64,000 nucleotides of DNA, from contig CM038040.1 in NCBI GenBank assembly GCA_021397845.1, forward strand, positions 47,077,088 to 47,141,087, in the 5' to 3' direction. The notes below the pieces were generated by a model. That model had not been told where the DNA came from. It saw only the letters and a program-made list of their open reading frames with translations, and made no database searches. Both the position numbers and the translations under genes were made by a program. Each line of letters opens with the position of its first letter. The first letter of the stretch is position 1. Below are positions 45,153-57,540 of this stretch, piece after piece. Source of the stretch: Areca catechu. Taxonomy: Eukaryota > Streptophyta > Magnoliopsida > Arecales > Arecaceae.

Positions 45153-45492
45153 CATTCCTGTCATCATCATTTGGATAGACAAAAGAGCCAGAACCGATAT
45201 ATAATTAGTGTATATATATATATATATATAATATAGGTCTATTGTAGTGTTAATTTAAATAGAAATATTTATGGGAAAAACGAAGAAAGAGAGAGCTTTT
45301 CACTATGAATAACGTACATGAAAATCACAATTAATAACATTTAAAGATCCTTAGAATTTGGGTAAGAATCATAAATTATGTTAAGGTGGTGTTATATTAG
45401 GTTGGATTTCACTAGGCTAGGATGTTTCTGGACAGAGCCCTGAGAGATAAATGGTCTTAAAACCAGTACCATGCTCGCTAAAGCTAGTGGCA

Positions 45493-45596
45493 CGCCTTTT
45501 CCGTGGAGTTTTAAAACTCCAACGGCCGGATGCCCGTGCGAGTGCAGGTGCGTTCCACGCGCGGCCATCCAACCGTTTGCATCGCTTTTCTTTTTT

Positions 45597-45630
<34 letters not shown>

Positions 45631-46150
45631 TTTTTAAATAATTTTATAATTATTTTATTTATTTTTATTTAATGTAATAATGATTATTTTGAAAGTTTTT
45701 TTAATTTTTTTAAAGTTTTGAATCTATAAATAGATCTTACTATAATACATTCAAGAATACCAAATTTTTTCTCATATATTTCTCTCTTCCAAAATTTTTT
45801 AAAATTCTCTCTCTCCTATTTTTTTATTTTGATAATTTGGATTGAAGATGAGCAGATCGGCATTCGTTTGAGATCGTTCTGCTAGCGAATATTAGAATGT
45901 TGGCTTCCAAATTGTACATTAAAAGAGAGTGTATGGCCTAATTATTCTTTATATAAGAATGTGACCAAATCTCCTTTAAAACAGTAATTCTATTCATCTT
46001 CCATGCCAGGTTTCTAAATCTTATTTTATTTTTAATATTTTAATTAATTATCATGCCAAATTTATTCTATCATACATACCACAAAAAATTATTTTTCAAA
46101 TATTTTAAATTATGTAAATACATATTTATTTTTCATATATTACAACTAAT
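45493..46150 (+). repeat. 5' LTR of the copia element (approximate ends)
   Basis: GCCTTTTCCGTGGAGTTTTA, then AAACTCCAACGGCCGGATG, matches 55369-55400. Later blocks (CTATAAATAGATC, then CTCATATATTTCTCTC, AATATTAGAATGTTGGCTT, and TAATTATCATGCCAAATTTA) match 55580-55870. The CTATAAATAG at 45725-45735 is a probable TATA box. A 28-bp T-run at 45598-45625 accounts for much of the length difference. Confidence 0.65.
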
Positions 46151-46859
46151 AATCTAAAAAAGATTTGAAAATAATTTATAGTGCATATATATAATATAAT
46201 TATTTATAATTATTTATAGTTTATTTATTTTGTATATTTATAGTTATATATAAAAATTAATTATCTTTTTTTTTTTGGTTATTTATGGCATCATATCAAT
46301 TCCTTCTGTATTGTTAAAAATTAATTATAGATATCCACTGAGTAGTGCAGTATACAAATTAATTTTTAAAGACTATGTAAATAAATTAATCAAAGCATTT
46401 AAGATTTAAAGTTAAATACTTTAAATAAAAATCGTAACAAATTACAAGTATGATCACATTGGGATCATTTTGATAAAACTTCAATTTAAAAAAAAATAGA
46501 AAATATTTTTAGAAATATATACAAGAAAAATAAATAAATAAATAAATAATAAAATATTTAAATTATTTAAATAATTTTTTAATAAAATTATTATTTTTTT
46601 AAATCTTCATTTCTGAACCTGACTTGGACTTAATGGCACCCTTAAAATGATATCATTAGTCTAAAATTTAAAAAACTTGATGGATCTCATTTTAAGAGGT
46701 AGCAAAGCCAAACGAAGTTCTGGCTAACCACCTAAGAATTTTGGTCTGTGATCGACCAGTCCACTAGTTTCTCTAGTTCAACCATGCCTACTATCTCATA
46801 AGACGATTATCTATGTAAAGGTAGAATCTTTAGTGCCATTTTCAACTCATTTTACGATA

Positions 46860-47520
46860 TTTATCTGTCAACTAAGAGTGCGAAGGAATTATAGGATACC
46901 CTAGAGTCTGAGTACAACCTTAATGATACTGGGGTTGAACGATTCAACACTACATCATTCCTTAGGTATAATAGGGTAGAAGACAAATACATCAATAACC
47001 AACTTTATCAATTCCAAGAGTATCTTAGAAAACTTCAAGTCAATGAAGATAAATTCTCAGAAGGATTTAAGGTCTCTAGCCTTCTAGATAAAATATCTCC
47101 TTCTAAAAATAGCTTTATCAAAAGTTAGCTTTAAAAGCAAGAAGAGCTAATCTTAGCCCAACTTTTGAACTCAGTCAAGATAGAAGACTAACATAAGTCT
47201 AAAATCCATCAAACTAGAATTCCAGATGTCCAAGCTAACCTAACCTAACAATATTAGACCAATAATAATACTAAACCAAAATCAAAACCCAGATATCAAC
47301 CAAACCACTAATACTAGTCAAACCAACCTTACTGCCCGAATCCAAATAAGTTCAAACCCAAAGATAACACCTTTAAAGCCAATAATACTTGATCTAACAA
47401 TCATGTCCAAGGTCCAAGCGAAGGTTATGTTTTGTATATGGGAGGACAAACCATCTTATGAGAGACTACTTTCATCGGAAGAAGGAGCCCATTTGTAAAC
47501 ATTCTGGTTCCTCCGGATTC
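46860..47520 (+). pseudogene. Copia gag relic with mutated zinc knuckle
   Basis: Readable segments include STKSAKELWDTLESEYN (near 46875, with a TAG at the Trp), QFQEYLRKLQVNEDKFSEGF (near 47010) and a knuckle-like CFVYGRTNHLMRDYFHRKK (near 47430) in which two expected Cys are Tyr. Frames change several times. Confidence 0.65.
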
Positions 47521-47744
47521 CAAGCTCATATAGTTGAAGGTCTAGAAGATCCACTTTTAGGTCAGTAAACTTAAACCCTGAAGTTAATATTACTTCTTCC
47601 AACCTTGATTGGTGGTTGGATTTAAGAGCTAATGTTTAATTTGTTTTGATCACTCCTGGTTCACTATTTTTTCAGGACTCAAGTGGAGAAGGTATGACCC
47701 TAGAGAATAACACAGCTGCCAAGATCATTGGACAAGGTTGAGTC

Positions 47745-48640
47745 AACCTGAAGATGATATCGGAAAAAGTTCTTACCCTGATGGATGTGTTATATATTCC
47801 AAATCTTAGGAAGAACTTTGTCAGTGGGTCTCAGCTAGTTCAGAGAGGATACAAATTTGTTCTTGATTATAATAAAGTTATAATAACTAAGAATAACACC
47901 TATATAGAAAAAGGATATGTAAGTGAAGATTTATTCAAACTAAATATAATATTTTTTTTATTAATAAAGCCGAGAATCAAATTTATTTGATAAATGAGTC
48001 TAAACAAAATTTATGGCATGAAAGGTTGGGTTATATACTTAGAAAAAAATCAAACATATGATAGAGTTAAGATTAATTTCCAAATCAAACTTAGATACAT
48101 CTAAGTATGAAATATGTACTGAATCTAAACAACCAAGAAAATCATTCAAATTGATTAAAAGAAAATCTTCAATCTTCGAATTAATACATAGTGATGTATG
48201 TGATTCTACTAAGACTGTAACCCGCGATAGCAACAGGTACATAGTGATCTTTATAGATAATTTTTCTAAATATTGCTATTATTACCTAATTAAATCTAAA
48301 AATAACCTTCAATAAGTTTAAAATTTATAAGAATGAAGTAGAAAATCAATAAGAAAATAAGATTAAAACTCTTAAGTCTGGTAGAGAAGGGGAATATATC
48401 TCAAATGAATTCTTTTAATTCTATCAAGAATATGATATAATTCATCAAGTGACTATCCCTTACTCTCTACAATCCAATGATATAGCTGAGTGTAAAAATT
48501 ATACCTTTATGGATATGATAAAAGCTATGCTTATTAGTTTCGATTTATCCGAGAACTTGTGGGAGGAAGCTCTTCTATCTCCTTACTTCATCCTAAATAG
48601 GATACCAATCAAGGATAGTGGCAAGACTTTTTTATAAACT
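47745..48640 (+). pseudogene. Copia GAG-pre-integrase and integrase relic
   Basis: LTLMDVLYIPNLRKNFVSGS (47770-47830), LWHERLGYI (48010-48035), CTESKQPRKSF (48118), LIHSDVCD with a catalytic-type Asp (48183), RYIVIFIDNFSKYCYYYLI (48235-48295), and TIPYSLQSNDIAECKNYTFM (48450-48510). This is the canonical copia order. Stops and frameshifts occur around 47990, 48310 and 48415. In SNDIAECKN the usual NG and ER are altered. Confidence 0.75.
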
Positions 48641-49109
48641 TAGGAAAGAGAAATCTTAATCTAGATTTTCTCAAAGTATGGGGGTGCCTAGCTAAGGTTA
48701 ATATCTCTAAATCCAAAAAGAGAAAATTAGAACCTAAGATTATAAATGCTATATTTATAAGCTATATCCAAAATAGTAATGTCTATAGCTTCTTAATAAT
48801 AAAATCAGATGTTAGTGATATAGTAGATAACTCAATCTTAGAAGCTAGAGATGTCTCTTTCTTCGAGGGTATATTTCCTTTCAAGACAAGAATTTTTAGA
48901 TTTTTAGAATATAAACCATCTTTTTTTAGAGATATAGAACCATAACTAGAAATTGAATCTAAATTAAGAAAAAGTCAAAGAAAAGGAGTTGAAAAAGATT
49001 TTAGAGAAGACTTCTTCATAAAGGGTGAATCTTCTATATATGATGAGGCGATGTCATCATCAAAATCATCATATTGGAAGGAAGCTATAGATAGTAAAAT
49101 TTAGTCAAT

Positions 49110-49872
49110 CCTAAAAATAAAACTTGGATTTTAACTGATTTACCTTTAAAAAACAAATCAATAGGAATAAAATGAATTTTTTAAAAAAATTAAGATCATA
49201 TTGAACAATAGAAAGATATAAAGTAAGACTAGTAGTAAAAGGATTTAACTAAAAGAAAGACATAATTTATTATGATACTTATGCTTTTGTAGCTATGATA
49301 ATTATTCTAAGAACTTTAGTAGCTTTAGCCTCAATTCATAAATTAACAATCCATCAAATGGATATAAAAACTGCATTCTTAAATGAAGAATTAAAAGAAG
49401 AAATCTACATAAGCCAACCTCAAGGATTTAAAGTAAAAGAACAAGAATATAAAGTATGTAGACTAATTAAATCACTTTATGGTTTAAAATAAACTCCTAA
49501 ATAATGTCATATTTAATTTGATAAAATTATCTTGAAGAATAACTTTAAAATAAATAAATATAATAAATGTATATACTATAAAGATAGAATACATATTTTA
49601 TAATATTATGCTTGTATGTAGATGATTTATTATTATTTGGAATATTAATGAAAATAATTCAAGAAACTAAAAGTTGTTTATCAAATAATTTTGATATGAA
49701 AGACTTAGGAGAAGCTGATGTAACTTTAGAAATGAAGCTTAAAAAAGTAGATAGTGGAATAGCAATAACCCTAGCATATTCAATAGAGAAAATATTTAAA
49801 AAATTTGAGTATTTTGATTTAAATCCTATCTTTATCCCTTATGATCATAGTTCTTACTTAATTAAAATTTAA
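49110..49872 (+). pseudogene. Copia reverse transcriptase relic
   Basis: LTIHQMDIKTAFLNEELKEE (49335-49395) with the first catalytic Asp, IYISQPQGF, CRLIKSLYGLK ending at a stop (49492), then MYVDDLLLFG (49612-49640) with the second Asp pair, and DMKDLGEADVTLEMKL. The frame is interrupted by stops at about 49490 and 49870. It ends where the solo LTR begins. Confidence 0.8.
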
Positions 49873-49907
49873 AAGAACCTGTTAATCAATTAAAATATTT
49901 TTAGAAG

Positions 49908-52900
49908 TGTTGCCGATTTTACCGCGATGGCCTGTAGCTTATGAGCTGGCGCCGGTTCTTGGACTCCCCCACCTCGAGATCTCCAAGTCTTCGGTCCTGC
50001 GAAACAAGGTTAGAGACCCAGGTCGGGGATTCCGGCGGGGGCACTCCGACGGTCAAATTAGAGAGCGGCAAGATGGAACAGGTCCACTAAGACGGGTTTC
50101 CGATGGATTCCCGCACTTAGAGGAAATTTTGATGAAAGAAGTGTGAGGAAGAGAGGGGTTGACGCCCAGCTTCCTACGCTGGGTCTGCTGAACTTGCACC
50201 TGAGGACTTCCGGGGGTCCCAGGATCTTCTCCGGTATTCTTCCCTTTTTCTGGCTTACCTTTTCGTTCGCTTTCACCGTCCCTTTTATACCACCGGATCG
50301 CCTTCAGCCTCCGCCTCCTCCCCAGAGGCTCCCGGAGGTCTTTGGATCCTTCCCCCCCTCTCATTTGAGTCCGGGAGTTAAGTGGCTGGCACGCCTCGTC
50401 CGATGTGTTGTCACGAAAGAGGAAATCTGGCGAGACCATGAGCCAAGCACGAGAGCCCTCCTTTCAAGGCATTGACGGTGGATTTCCTGTGTTCTAGGCC
50501 CCTGACCGCGAGGATTTAATTCCTCGATCGCGGGGCCCAGCTTAACTGATATAAACGAGGTTCAGCGCACCATTACGGGCCGTACTAGCACCCTGTACGG
50601 GATGCGGCGCACGCCGATTCTAGTGGCGACCTCGTGGCCCGTGCCTCTGCCTCCCCGAGGCTTCGCAAAGTAAGGCTGACTTCGGCCGAGGTGGATCCAT
50701 TAGGGGGTGCCACCTGGTGGTGGAGCAGGAGTGCCTGGCTCGACCTCGACAAAGGTGGACCCGTCTTGGGGTGCCACCTGGTGAGGGAGCAGGGTCTGCC
50801 AGCTTCGACCGAGGTGGACTCCTGCTGGGTGGACACTTAGCGAAGTGGCAGAGGAAGGCTCGACTTCGGCCGAGGTGGACCCATCTTGGGTACCACCTGG
50901 AGAAGGAGCAGGAGCGCCCGGCTCGACCTCGACGGAGGTGGACCCGTCCTGGGGTGCCACCTGGCGAGGGAGCAGGGGCTGCCAGCTTCGGCCGAGGTTG
51001 ACCCCTCCTGGGTGGACACCTGGCGAAGTGGCAGAGGAAGGGTCAACATCGACCGAGATGGACCCATCTTGGGATGCCACCTGGAGAAGGAGCAGGAGCG
51101 CCCAGCTCGACCTCGGCAGAGGTGGACCCATCTTGGGGTGCCACCTGGCAAGGGAGCAGGGGCTGCCAAGTTCGGCTGAGGTTGACCCCTCCTGGGTGGA
51201 CACCAGGCGAAGTGGCAGAGGAAGGCTCGACTTCGGCAGAGGTGGACCCGTCTTAGGATGCCACCTGGCAAAGGAGCAGGAGCGCCTGGCTCGACCTCGG
51301 CTGAGGTGGACCCATCTTGGGGTGCCACCTGGCGAGGGAGCAGGGGCTGCCAGCTTCGGTCTAGGTGGACCCCTCTTGGGTGGATACCTCGCGGAGTGGC
51401 AAAGGAAGGCTCAACTTCGATCGAGGTGGACCCATCTTGGGGTGCCACCTGGCGAAGGAGCAGGAGCGCCTAGCTCGACCTCGGCTGAGTTGGACCCATC
51501 TTGGGGCGCCACCTGGCGAGGGAGCAGGGGCTGCCAGCTTCGGTCGAGGTGGACCCCTCCTGGATAGACACTGACGAAGTGGCAGAGAAAGGCTCAACTT
51601 CGACCGAGGTGGACCCATCTTGGGGTGCCACTTGGTAAAGGAGCAGGAGCACCCGGCTCGACCCCGGCAGAGGTGGACTCATCTTGGGGCGTCACCTGGC
51701 GAGGGAGTAGGGGCTACCATGTTCGGCCGAGGTGGACTCCTCCTGGGTGGACACCTGGCGAAGTGGCAGAGGAAGGCTCGACTTCGAACGAGGTAGACCC
51801 ATCTTGGGGTGCCACCTGGCGAAGGAGCAGGAGCTCCCGGCTTGACCTCGGTTGAGGTGGACCCGTCTTGGGGCACCACCTGGCGAGGGAGCAGGGGCTG
51901 CCAGCTTCGACCGAGGTGGACCCTCCTAGGTGGACACCTGGCGAAGTGGCAGAGGAAGGCTCAACTTTGGCCGAGATGGATCCATCTTGGGGTGCCACCT
52001 GGCGAAGGAGCGCCCGGCTCGACCTCGACAGAGGTGGACCCGTCTTGGGGCGCCACCTGGCGAAGGAGCAGGAGCGCCCGGTTCGACCTCGACAGAGGTG
52101 GACCCGTCTTGGCGAGGGAGCAGGGGCTGCTAGGTTCGGACGAGGTGGACCCCTCCTGGGTGGACACCTGGCGAAGTGGCAGAGGAAGGCTCAACTTCGG
52201 TCGAGGTGGACCCATCTTGGGGTGCCACCTGGCGAAGGAGCAGGAGTGCCGGGTCGACCTTGGCTGAGGTGGACCCGTCTTGGGGTGCCACCTGGCGAGG
52301 GAGCAGGGGCTGCCAGCTTCAGCCGAGGTGGACCCCTCCTGGGTGGACACTTGGCGAAGTGGCAGAGGAAGGCTCAACTTCGGTCGAGGTGGACCCATCT
52401 TGGGGTGCCACCTGGCGAAGGAGCGGGAGAGCCCGGCTCGACCTTGGCAGATGTGGACCCATCTTAGGGCGTCAACTGGCGAGGGAGCAGGGGCGCCCGG
52501 CTCGACCTCGGCTGAGATGGACCCATCTTGGGGCGCCACCTGGCGAGGGAGCAGGGGCTGCCAGCTTCGACCGAGGTGGACCCCTCCTAGGTGGACACTT
52601 GGCGAAGTGGCAGAGGAAGGCTCAACTTCGGTCGAGGTGGACCCATCTTGTGGTGCCACCAGGCGAAGGAGCAGGAGCGCCCGGCTCGACCTCGGCAGAG
52701 GTGGACCCGTCTTGGGGCGCTACCTGGCGAGGGAGCCGGGGCTGCCAGGTTCGGCCGACGTGGACCCCTCCTGGGTGGACACCTGGCGAAGTGGCAAAGG
52801 AATGCTCGACTTCGATCGAGGTGGACCCGTCTTGGGGTGCCACTTGGCAAAGGAGCAGGAGCGCCCGGCTCGACCTCGGCTGAGGTGGACCCGTCTTGGG

Positions 52901-54276
52901 GTGCCACCTGGCGAGGGGAGTAGGGGCTTCCAGCTTCGACCGAGGTGGACCCCTCTTGGATGGACACCTGGCGGAGTAGCAGAGGAAGGCTCGACTTCGA
53001 TCAAGGTTGACCCATCTCGGGGTGCCACCTGGCGAAGGAGCAGATAGCGCCCGGCTCGACCTCGACTGAGGTGGACCTGTCTTGGGGCGCCCCTGGCGAG
53101 GGAGCAGGGGCTGCCAGCTTCGGCCGAGGTGGACCCCTCCTGGGTGGACACCTGGCGAAGTGGCAGAGGAAGGCTCAACTTTGGCCGAGGTGGACCCATC
53201 TTGGTGTGCCACCTGGCGAAGGAGCTGGTGCGCTCGGCTCGACCCCGACAAAGGTGGACCCGTCTTAGGGCGTCACCTGGCGAGGGAGCAGGGGCGCCCG
53301 GCTCGACCTCGGCTGATGTGGACCCATCTTGGGGCGCCACCTGGCGAGGGAGCAGGGGCTGCCAGCTTCGGCCAAGGTGGACCCCTCCTGGGTGGACACT
53401 TGGCGAAGTGGCAGAGGAAGGCTCCACTTCGACCGAGGTGGACCCATCTTGAGGTGCCACCTGGCGAAGGAGCAGGAGCGCCCGGCTCGACCTCGACAAA
53501 GGTGGACCCGTCTTGGGGCGCCACCTGGCGAGGGAGCAGGGGCTGCCAGGTTCGGCCGAGGTGGACCCCTCCTGGGTGGACACCTGGCGAAGTGGCAGAG
53601 GAAGGCTCGACTTCGGTCGAGATGGTCCCGTCTTGGGGTGCCACCTGGCAAAGGAGCAAGAGCGCCCGACTCAACCTCGGTTGAGGTGGACCCATCTTGG
53701 AGCCCCACCTGGCGAGGGAGCAGGGGCTGCCAGGTTTGGCCGAGGTGGACCCCTCCTGGGTGGACACCTGGCGGAGTGGCAGAGGAAGGCTCGACTTCGA
53801 CCGAGGTGGACCCATCTCGGGATGCCACCTGGTGAAGGAGCATGAGCGCCCGACTCGACCTCGACTGAGGTGGACCCATCTTGGGGCACCACCTGGCGAG
53901 GGAGCAGGGGCTGCCAGCTTTGGCCGAGTTGGACCCCTCCTGGATGGATACCTGGCGAAGTGGCAGAGGAAGGCTCAACTTCGGTCGAGGTGGACCCATC
54001 TTGGGGTGCCATCTAGCGTCTCGTCTTGGGGCGCCACCTGGTGAGGGAGCAGGGGCTGCCAGGTTCGGCCGAGGTGGACCCTCATGGGTGGACACCTGGC
54101 GGAGTGGCAGAGGAAGGCTCGACTTCGATCGAGGTGGACCCATCTCGGGGTGCCACCTGGCGAAGGAGCAGGAGCGCCCTGTCTCGTGCTGAAAATTTGA
54201 AAGAAAAATCCACATGGCACCGACGGCATCCAGCTGGATCTGACACGCAGTCCACGTCAGCGGTGTTGCCATATCA
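49908..54276 (-). mobile_element. Giant solo LTR (4369 bp) related to the Tat LTRs, perfect AGAAG duplication
   Basis: Begins TGTTGCCGATTTTACCGCG and ends GGTGTTGCCATATCA, matching the ends of the 19.5 and 30.1 kb LTRs. The flanks AGAAG (49903-49907) and AGAAG (54277-54281) are identical. Copia sequence resumes in phase with KIGSLLY and PDIIYAVGKLNRYAS just after it. The left 700 bp (GGTTAGAGACCCAGGTCGGG, GCACTCCGACGGTCAAATTA) also parallels the Tat LTRs. The rest is the higher-order minisatellite. No internal region is present, so the element has recombined down to one LTR. Confidence 0.9.
50688..54180. repeat. Higher-order minisatellite: 183-bp repeat of three subunits, about 19 copies
   Basis: Three related subunits alternate: A (about 63 bp, GTGCCACCTGGCGAAGGAGC, then AGGAGCGCCCGGC), B (about 60 bp, CACCTGGCGAGGGAGCAGGG, then GCTGCCAGC) and C (about 60 bp, CTCCTGGGTGGACACCTGGC, then GAAGTGGCAGAGG). 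Each starts near GAGGTGGACC. A-type starts fall at 50688, 50871, 51054, 51237 and 51420, a strict 183-bp step. Irregular positions with extra or chimeric A/B units occur near 52080, 52490 and 53290, and a deletion near 54015. Confidence 0.9.
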
Positions 54277-54281
54277 AGAAG

Positions 54282-54870
54282 ATAGGATCCCTATTATATT
54301 TTCAAAAAGAACTTGTCCAGATATAATTTATGCAGTTGGCAAACTGAATAGGTATGCTAGTATTCTTTGTAAAAAATATTGAAAAGCTTTAGAAAGAATC
54401 TTTAGATTATAGTGATGCTAATTAGGTAACAGATAACTTAGATGTTAAGTCCAGCACTAGGTATCTTTTCTTGTTTGGAGGAGCTGTAATATCTTGGGAC
54501 TCTTGTAAATAAATAATAATCACTAAAAGTACATTAGAATCTGAATTAACTACTCTTGACACTGCATGTATTGAAGTACAATGACTAAAAGATTTAATAA
54601 ACAATATAGCAATTATTTTATCAAAAAAATTTTAAATTCTTTTAAATTATAATTGTAGAGCTCTAATTGATCTCTTAAAACAATAGACAACTAATAAAAA
54701 AGCTGAATAATCATATCCTGATCAGGTATAAAGCTATAAAAAATAAAATGAAAGAACAGATATCACTATAATTTATAAGATCAAAAAATAATTTGATAGA
54801 TCTTTTGATCAAAGACCTTTCAAAGGCTACAGTATCTGAGATATTTAAGGGGATGGGACTTAAGCCTATA
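54282..54870 (+). pseudogene. Copia RNase H relic
   Basis: RTCPDIIYAVGKLNRYAS (54310-54362), VTDNLDVKSSTRYLFLFGGA (about 54427-54485) with VISWDSCK, then STLESELTTLDTACIEVQ (54528-54583), in standard copia order with several stops. A purine-rich AAGGGGATGGGACTT at 54847-54861 precedes the 3' flank. Confidence 0.75.
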
Positions 54871-55366
54871 TATTAGTCACCAGAGTGGACCTTTACTGTC
54901 ATGGCAATCCATAGTTAAGATTCAAAGAAAAACGATCTCTAAGATGATATTTAGGAGCATCAATTTGGAGTCCGTCTCTATCACATTCCTATGGTGTGAT
55001 ACTCTATTATGACAGTTAGGTGAGTATAGCTCTTAATAGATCCAAGGCTATGAGTTCAGCAAGATATGATTCCATTGCACATATCCTTAGGATATATCTT
55101 AATGAGAGTGGTTGTGAGACTACGACTATGGAATTAGGACGAATCCTTAGTAACTCTCATGAAAATCAAGGCAAGCACATATCCTAGATAGGCTACCCCA
55201 CATTATGATCAGTTCGTCTTCATATTGTATGTATTTTATACTAAATATAAGTTCCAACATAGAAGGTACTTACACTAAGCACAGTAAAAATCCCAAAATT
55301 TTATTCTTTAAATTATTTATTGAATTTAAATATTTTATGATTTTTGAAATTTATGGGATTGTCGTA

Positions 55367-55957
55367 TGTCTTTTCTATAGAGTTTCAAAACTCCAACGAC
55401 CGAATGCCCATGTGATCACAGGTGCGCGCTCCGTGCATGGCCATTCGATCGTTTACATCCATTTCTTTTTTGATTATTTAATTATTTCCTTTAAATGATT
55501 TAATAGCTTTTATTTTTTTATTTAATGCAATAATGGCTATTTTGAGGACTTCTTTTGAAATCTTTTTTAAAATTTTGAGCATATAAATAAGCTTCTATCC
55601 CGGTACTATAATGCATCCAAGAATCCCAAGTTCTTCGTCTCATATATTTTTCTCTCCCAAAATTTTCTAAAATTTTCTCTCTAATGTTTTTTTCATTTTA
55701 ATAAGTTGGACCGAAGACGATCTAATCGACGTTCGTTTAAAATCATGCGATCGGTGAACATTGAAATATTGGCTTTTGGATTATACCTTGGAGAAGAGCG
55801 CGCGGTCCGATCGTTCTTCCAAACCTTGTTTCGGTCTTAATATTTTAATTACTTATCATGCTAAATTTATTCTATCACACATACCAAGAAATTTTCTTAA
55901 AATATTTTAAAATTATATAAATATATATTTATTTTTTATACATTATAATTAACAAAG
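55367..55957 (+). repeat. 3' LTR of the copia element (approximate ends)
   Basis: TGTCTTTTCTATAGAGTTTC, then AAAACTCCAACGACCG, through ATATAAATAAGC (TATA-like), to TTATCATGCTAAATTTATTC and TATAATTAACA. It matches the 5' LTR at roughly 70-80% by eye, implying an old insertion. Confidence 0.65.
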
Positions 55958-57540
55958 CTGGTTACGAGATCGAGCTCCATTTGCCTATGTCATGGGAGGA
56001 GAGAGAGGTTTCTATTTAAACTAATTAATTTTTTGATCCTAGTATTTGATAGAAAAAGTACAATACCTTCCTTGCTGATTCAAGCTTTAATTGCTTTCAT
56101 TTCAAGGTAATCATCTCTTTCTTTATTCTTTCGTCTGAATAGGTCTAAAGCCTGCATTGCTGCTTTACCTTGGGACATCGTGGCTTGTATTGAGCTACGT
56201 TAGCTTTTTAATTATATGCTTCCCGTACATGAAAGCCTGTAAGAATACGTTCTTTCGTGCTTTATCTCCCTTTTTCCTTGCAATTTTATTCTTTTGACGA
56301 AGAAGCAATGCCAGTCCGTGAATCTTTTCTTTCAAGGATCTCCTCCCCTCTCAATCTCCAACCATTAATGCAGCATCAAGAAGAGAGGATTATGAAATAA
56401 GAAAAGTATAAGAATAAGAATATATATATATATATATATATATATAATCAAGTTACCTCATCTAGCTCCACTTGCTCTGCTCTTTAGGCTACGCTCTACT
56501 TGCTTTGCTCGTTCCGTTTTGAGAAAAAAAGATTTGTTTAATTATATATTTTTAAAGCTTATAAATTCATGACATACTAGTTTTATCAGTAGTGGATATA
56601 TAAATCTCACCCTAGTTTCACCGAGGCTAGCTTGGCAACAGCAGCCAGAATTTCTTTTACCGTGTTTATATATTTTTTTTAGAAAGGGGAGGGGTAAACC
56701 CGCTGCGGTGTTCTGATGGCAGCCGGCGAAACAAGGCCCACCAAGCCCATCATAACTTGCACGGAAACCTCTGGCAACCTGACCGAGGGTACTTTCCCCG
56801 ATGGTGTACATACGAACAAAAATACATCCTGAATTCATCAAGAAACTATCATGACCTGCGAAGTTGAACGATCCTCGTATAGATTTAATAGGTATCCACT
56901 AATAGATACCAATGGAATAGAAAAATATCCTCGACGATGCATCCACCTCCTATCCTGGCACATCAATGGATGTAAAACATGAAAACATAAATAACATAAG
57001 TCGAGTCCATGTCATATATAATAGTGATTAAGATGATGTATATAGAAGTACCTATCGAATGTAGAGAAATGGTAACACTAATTTGTATTTTTAGTTGTTG
57101 GACATGACCGTCTATCATGCCCTTCTTCTTCATAGATTATACACCCGTGTCTGTTACCGGTTTCTTTCAAATTCATGACATTCCTAATTTTGATAGATCG
57201 TGGTTTACCTTTCGTCTCAACCATGATTTATCCGGTATAATGATATTATCTTGACCAAGTTGTAACTAATAATTTTGGTACATGATAGGTTGAAATTAAA
57301 GTTATAAGTCTGTTGATAATCATTTAGAGTATAGCATCGATTAATATATCTATAAAAATTAATTGTAACATGTACACAAGCAGTCATGACATGAGAGCAA
57401 GATAAATGGTAGCACTACCATTTTTGATATGTACATGTATGCTCCGATAGTCGGATGATTTGCATTGTGAAGTATAATAATAGTTAACTTAAGAATTATA
57501 TACAATAAAGTAGTAATAAAATTAGTAATCGTAAAAGTCA
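55958..57540. other. Intergenic region, no supported gene
   Basis: Includes an AT microsatellite (56420-56446) and a GC-richer block at 56600-56830 without recognised content. The part near 57000-57540 may belong to the MULE element that follows. Confidence 0.4.

Larger units (their letters stand above)
39800..45480. other. Intergenic region with microsatellites, no supported gene
   Basis: Upstream side of the peroxidase promoter and beyond. Short ORFs only. Contains a T-run (43194-43221), GA repeat (43012-43028) and AT microsatellites listed separately. The C/T-rich and GAA-rich short runs near 41370 and 44400-44520 have no recognisable coding content. Confidence 0.45.
45493..55957 (+). mobile_element. 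Degenerate Ty1/copia retrotransposon split by a nested solo LTR
   Basis: Diverged LTRs are visible at about 45493-46150 and 55367-55957. Between them, in copia order, are gag (46860-47100), a decayed zinc knuckle (47425), GAG-pre-integrase (47750-48050), integrase (48060-48640), RT (49290-49860) and RNase H (54290-54860), all on the plus strand. Stops and frameshifts are frequent. The 4369-bp insertion at 49908-54276 separates the end of RT from RNase H. Exact outer borders and the target duplication could not be fixed. Confidence 0.8.

Noticed and set aside
50688..54180. Regularly spaced repeats as a CRISPR-like array
   Set aside because: There are no unique spacers; units are contiguous and homologous, in a plant LTR.
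50585..54272. Many long overlapping ORFs on both strands (100-335 codons), Gly/Pro/Arg/Ser-rich
   Set aside because: They track the 60/63/183-bp repeat periods, which are multiples of three and GC-rich. Frames are open on both strands at once and none starts with a convincing leader. They are by-products of the LTR minisatellite.
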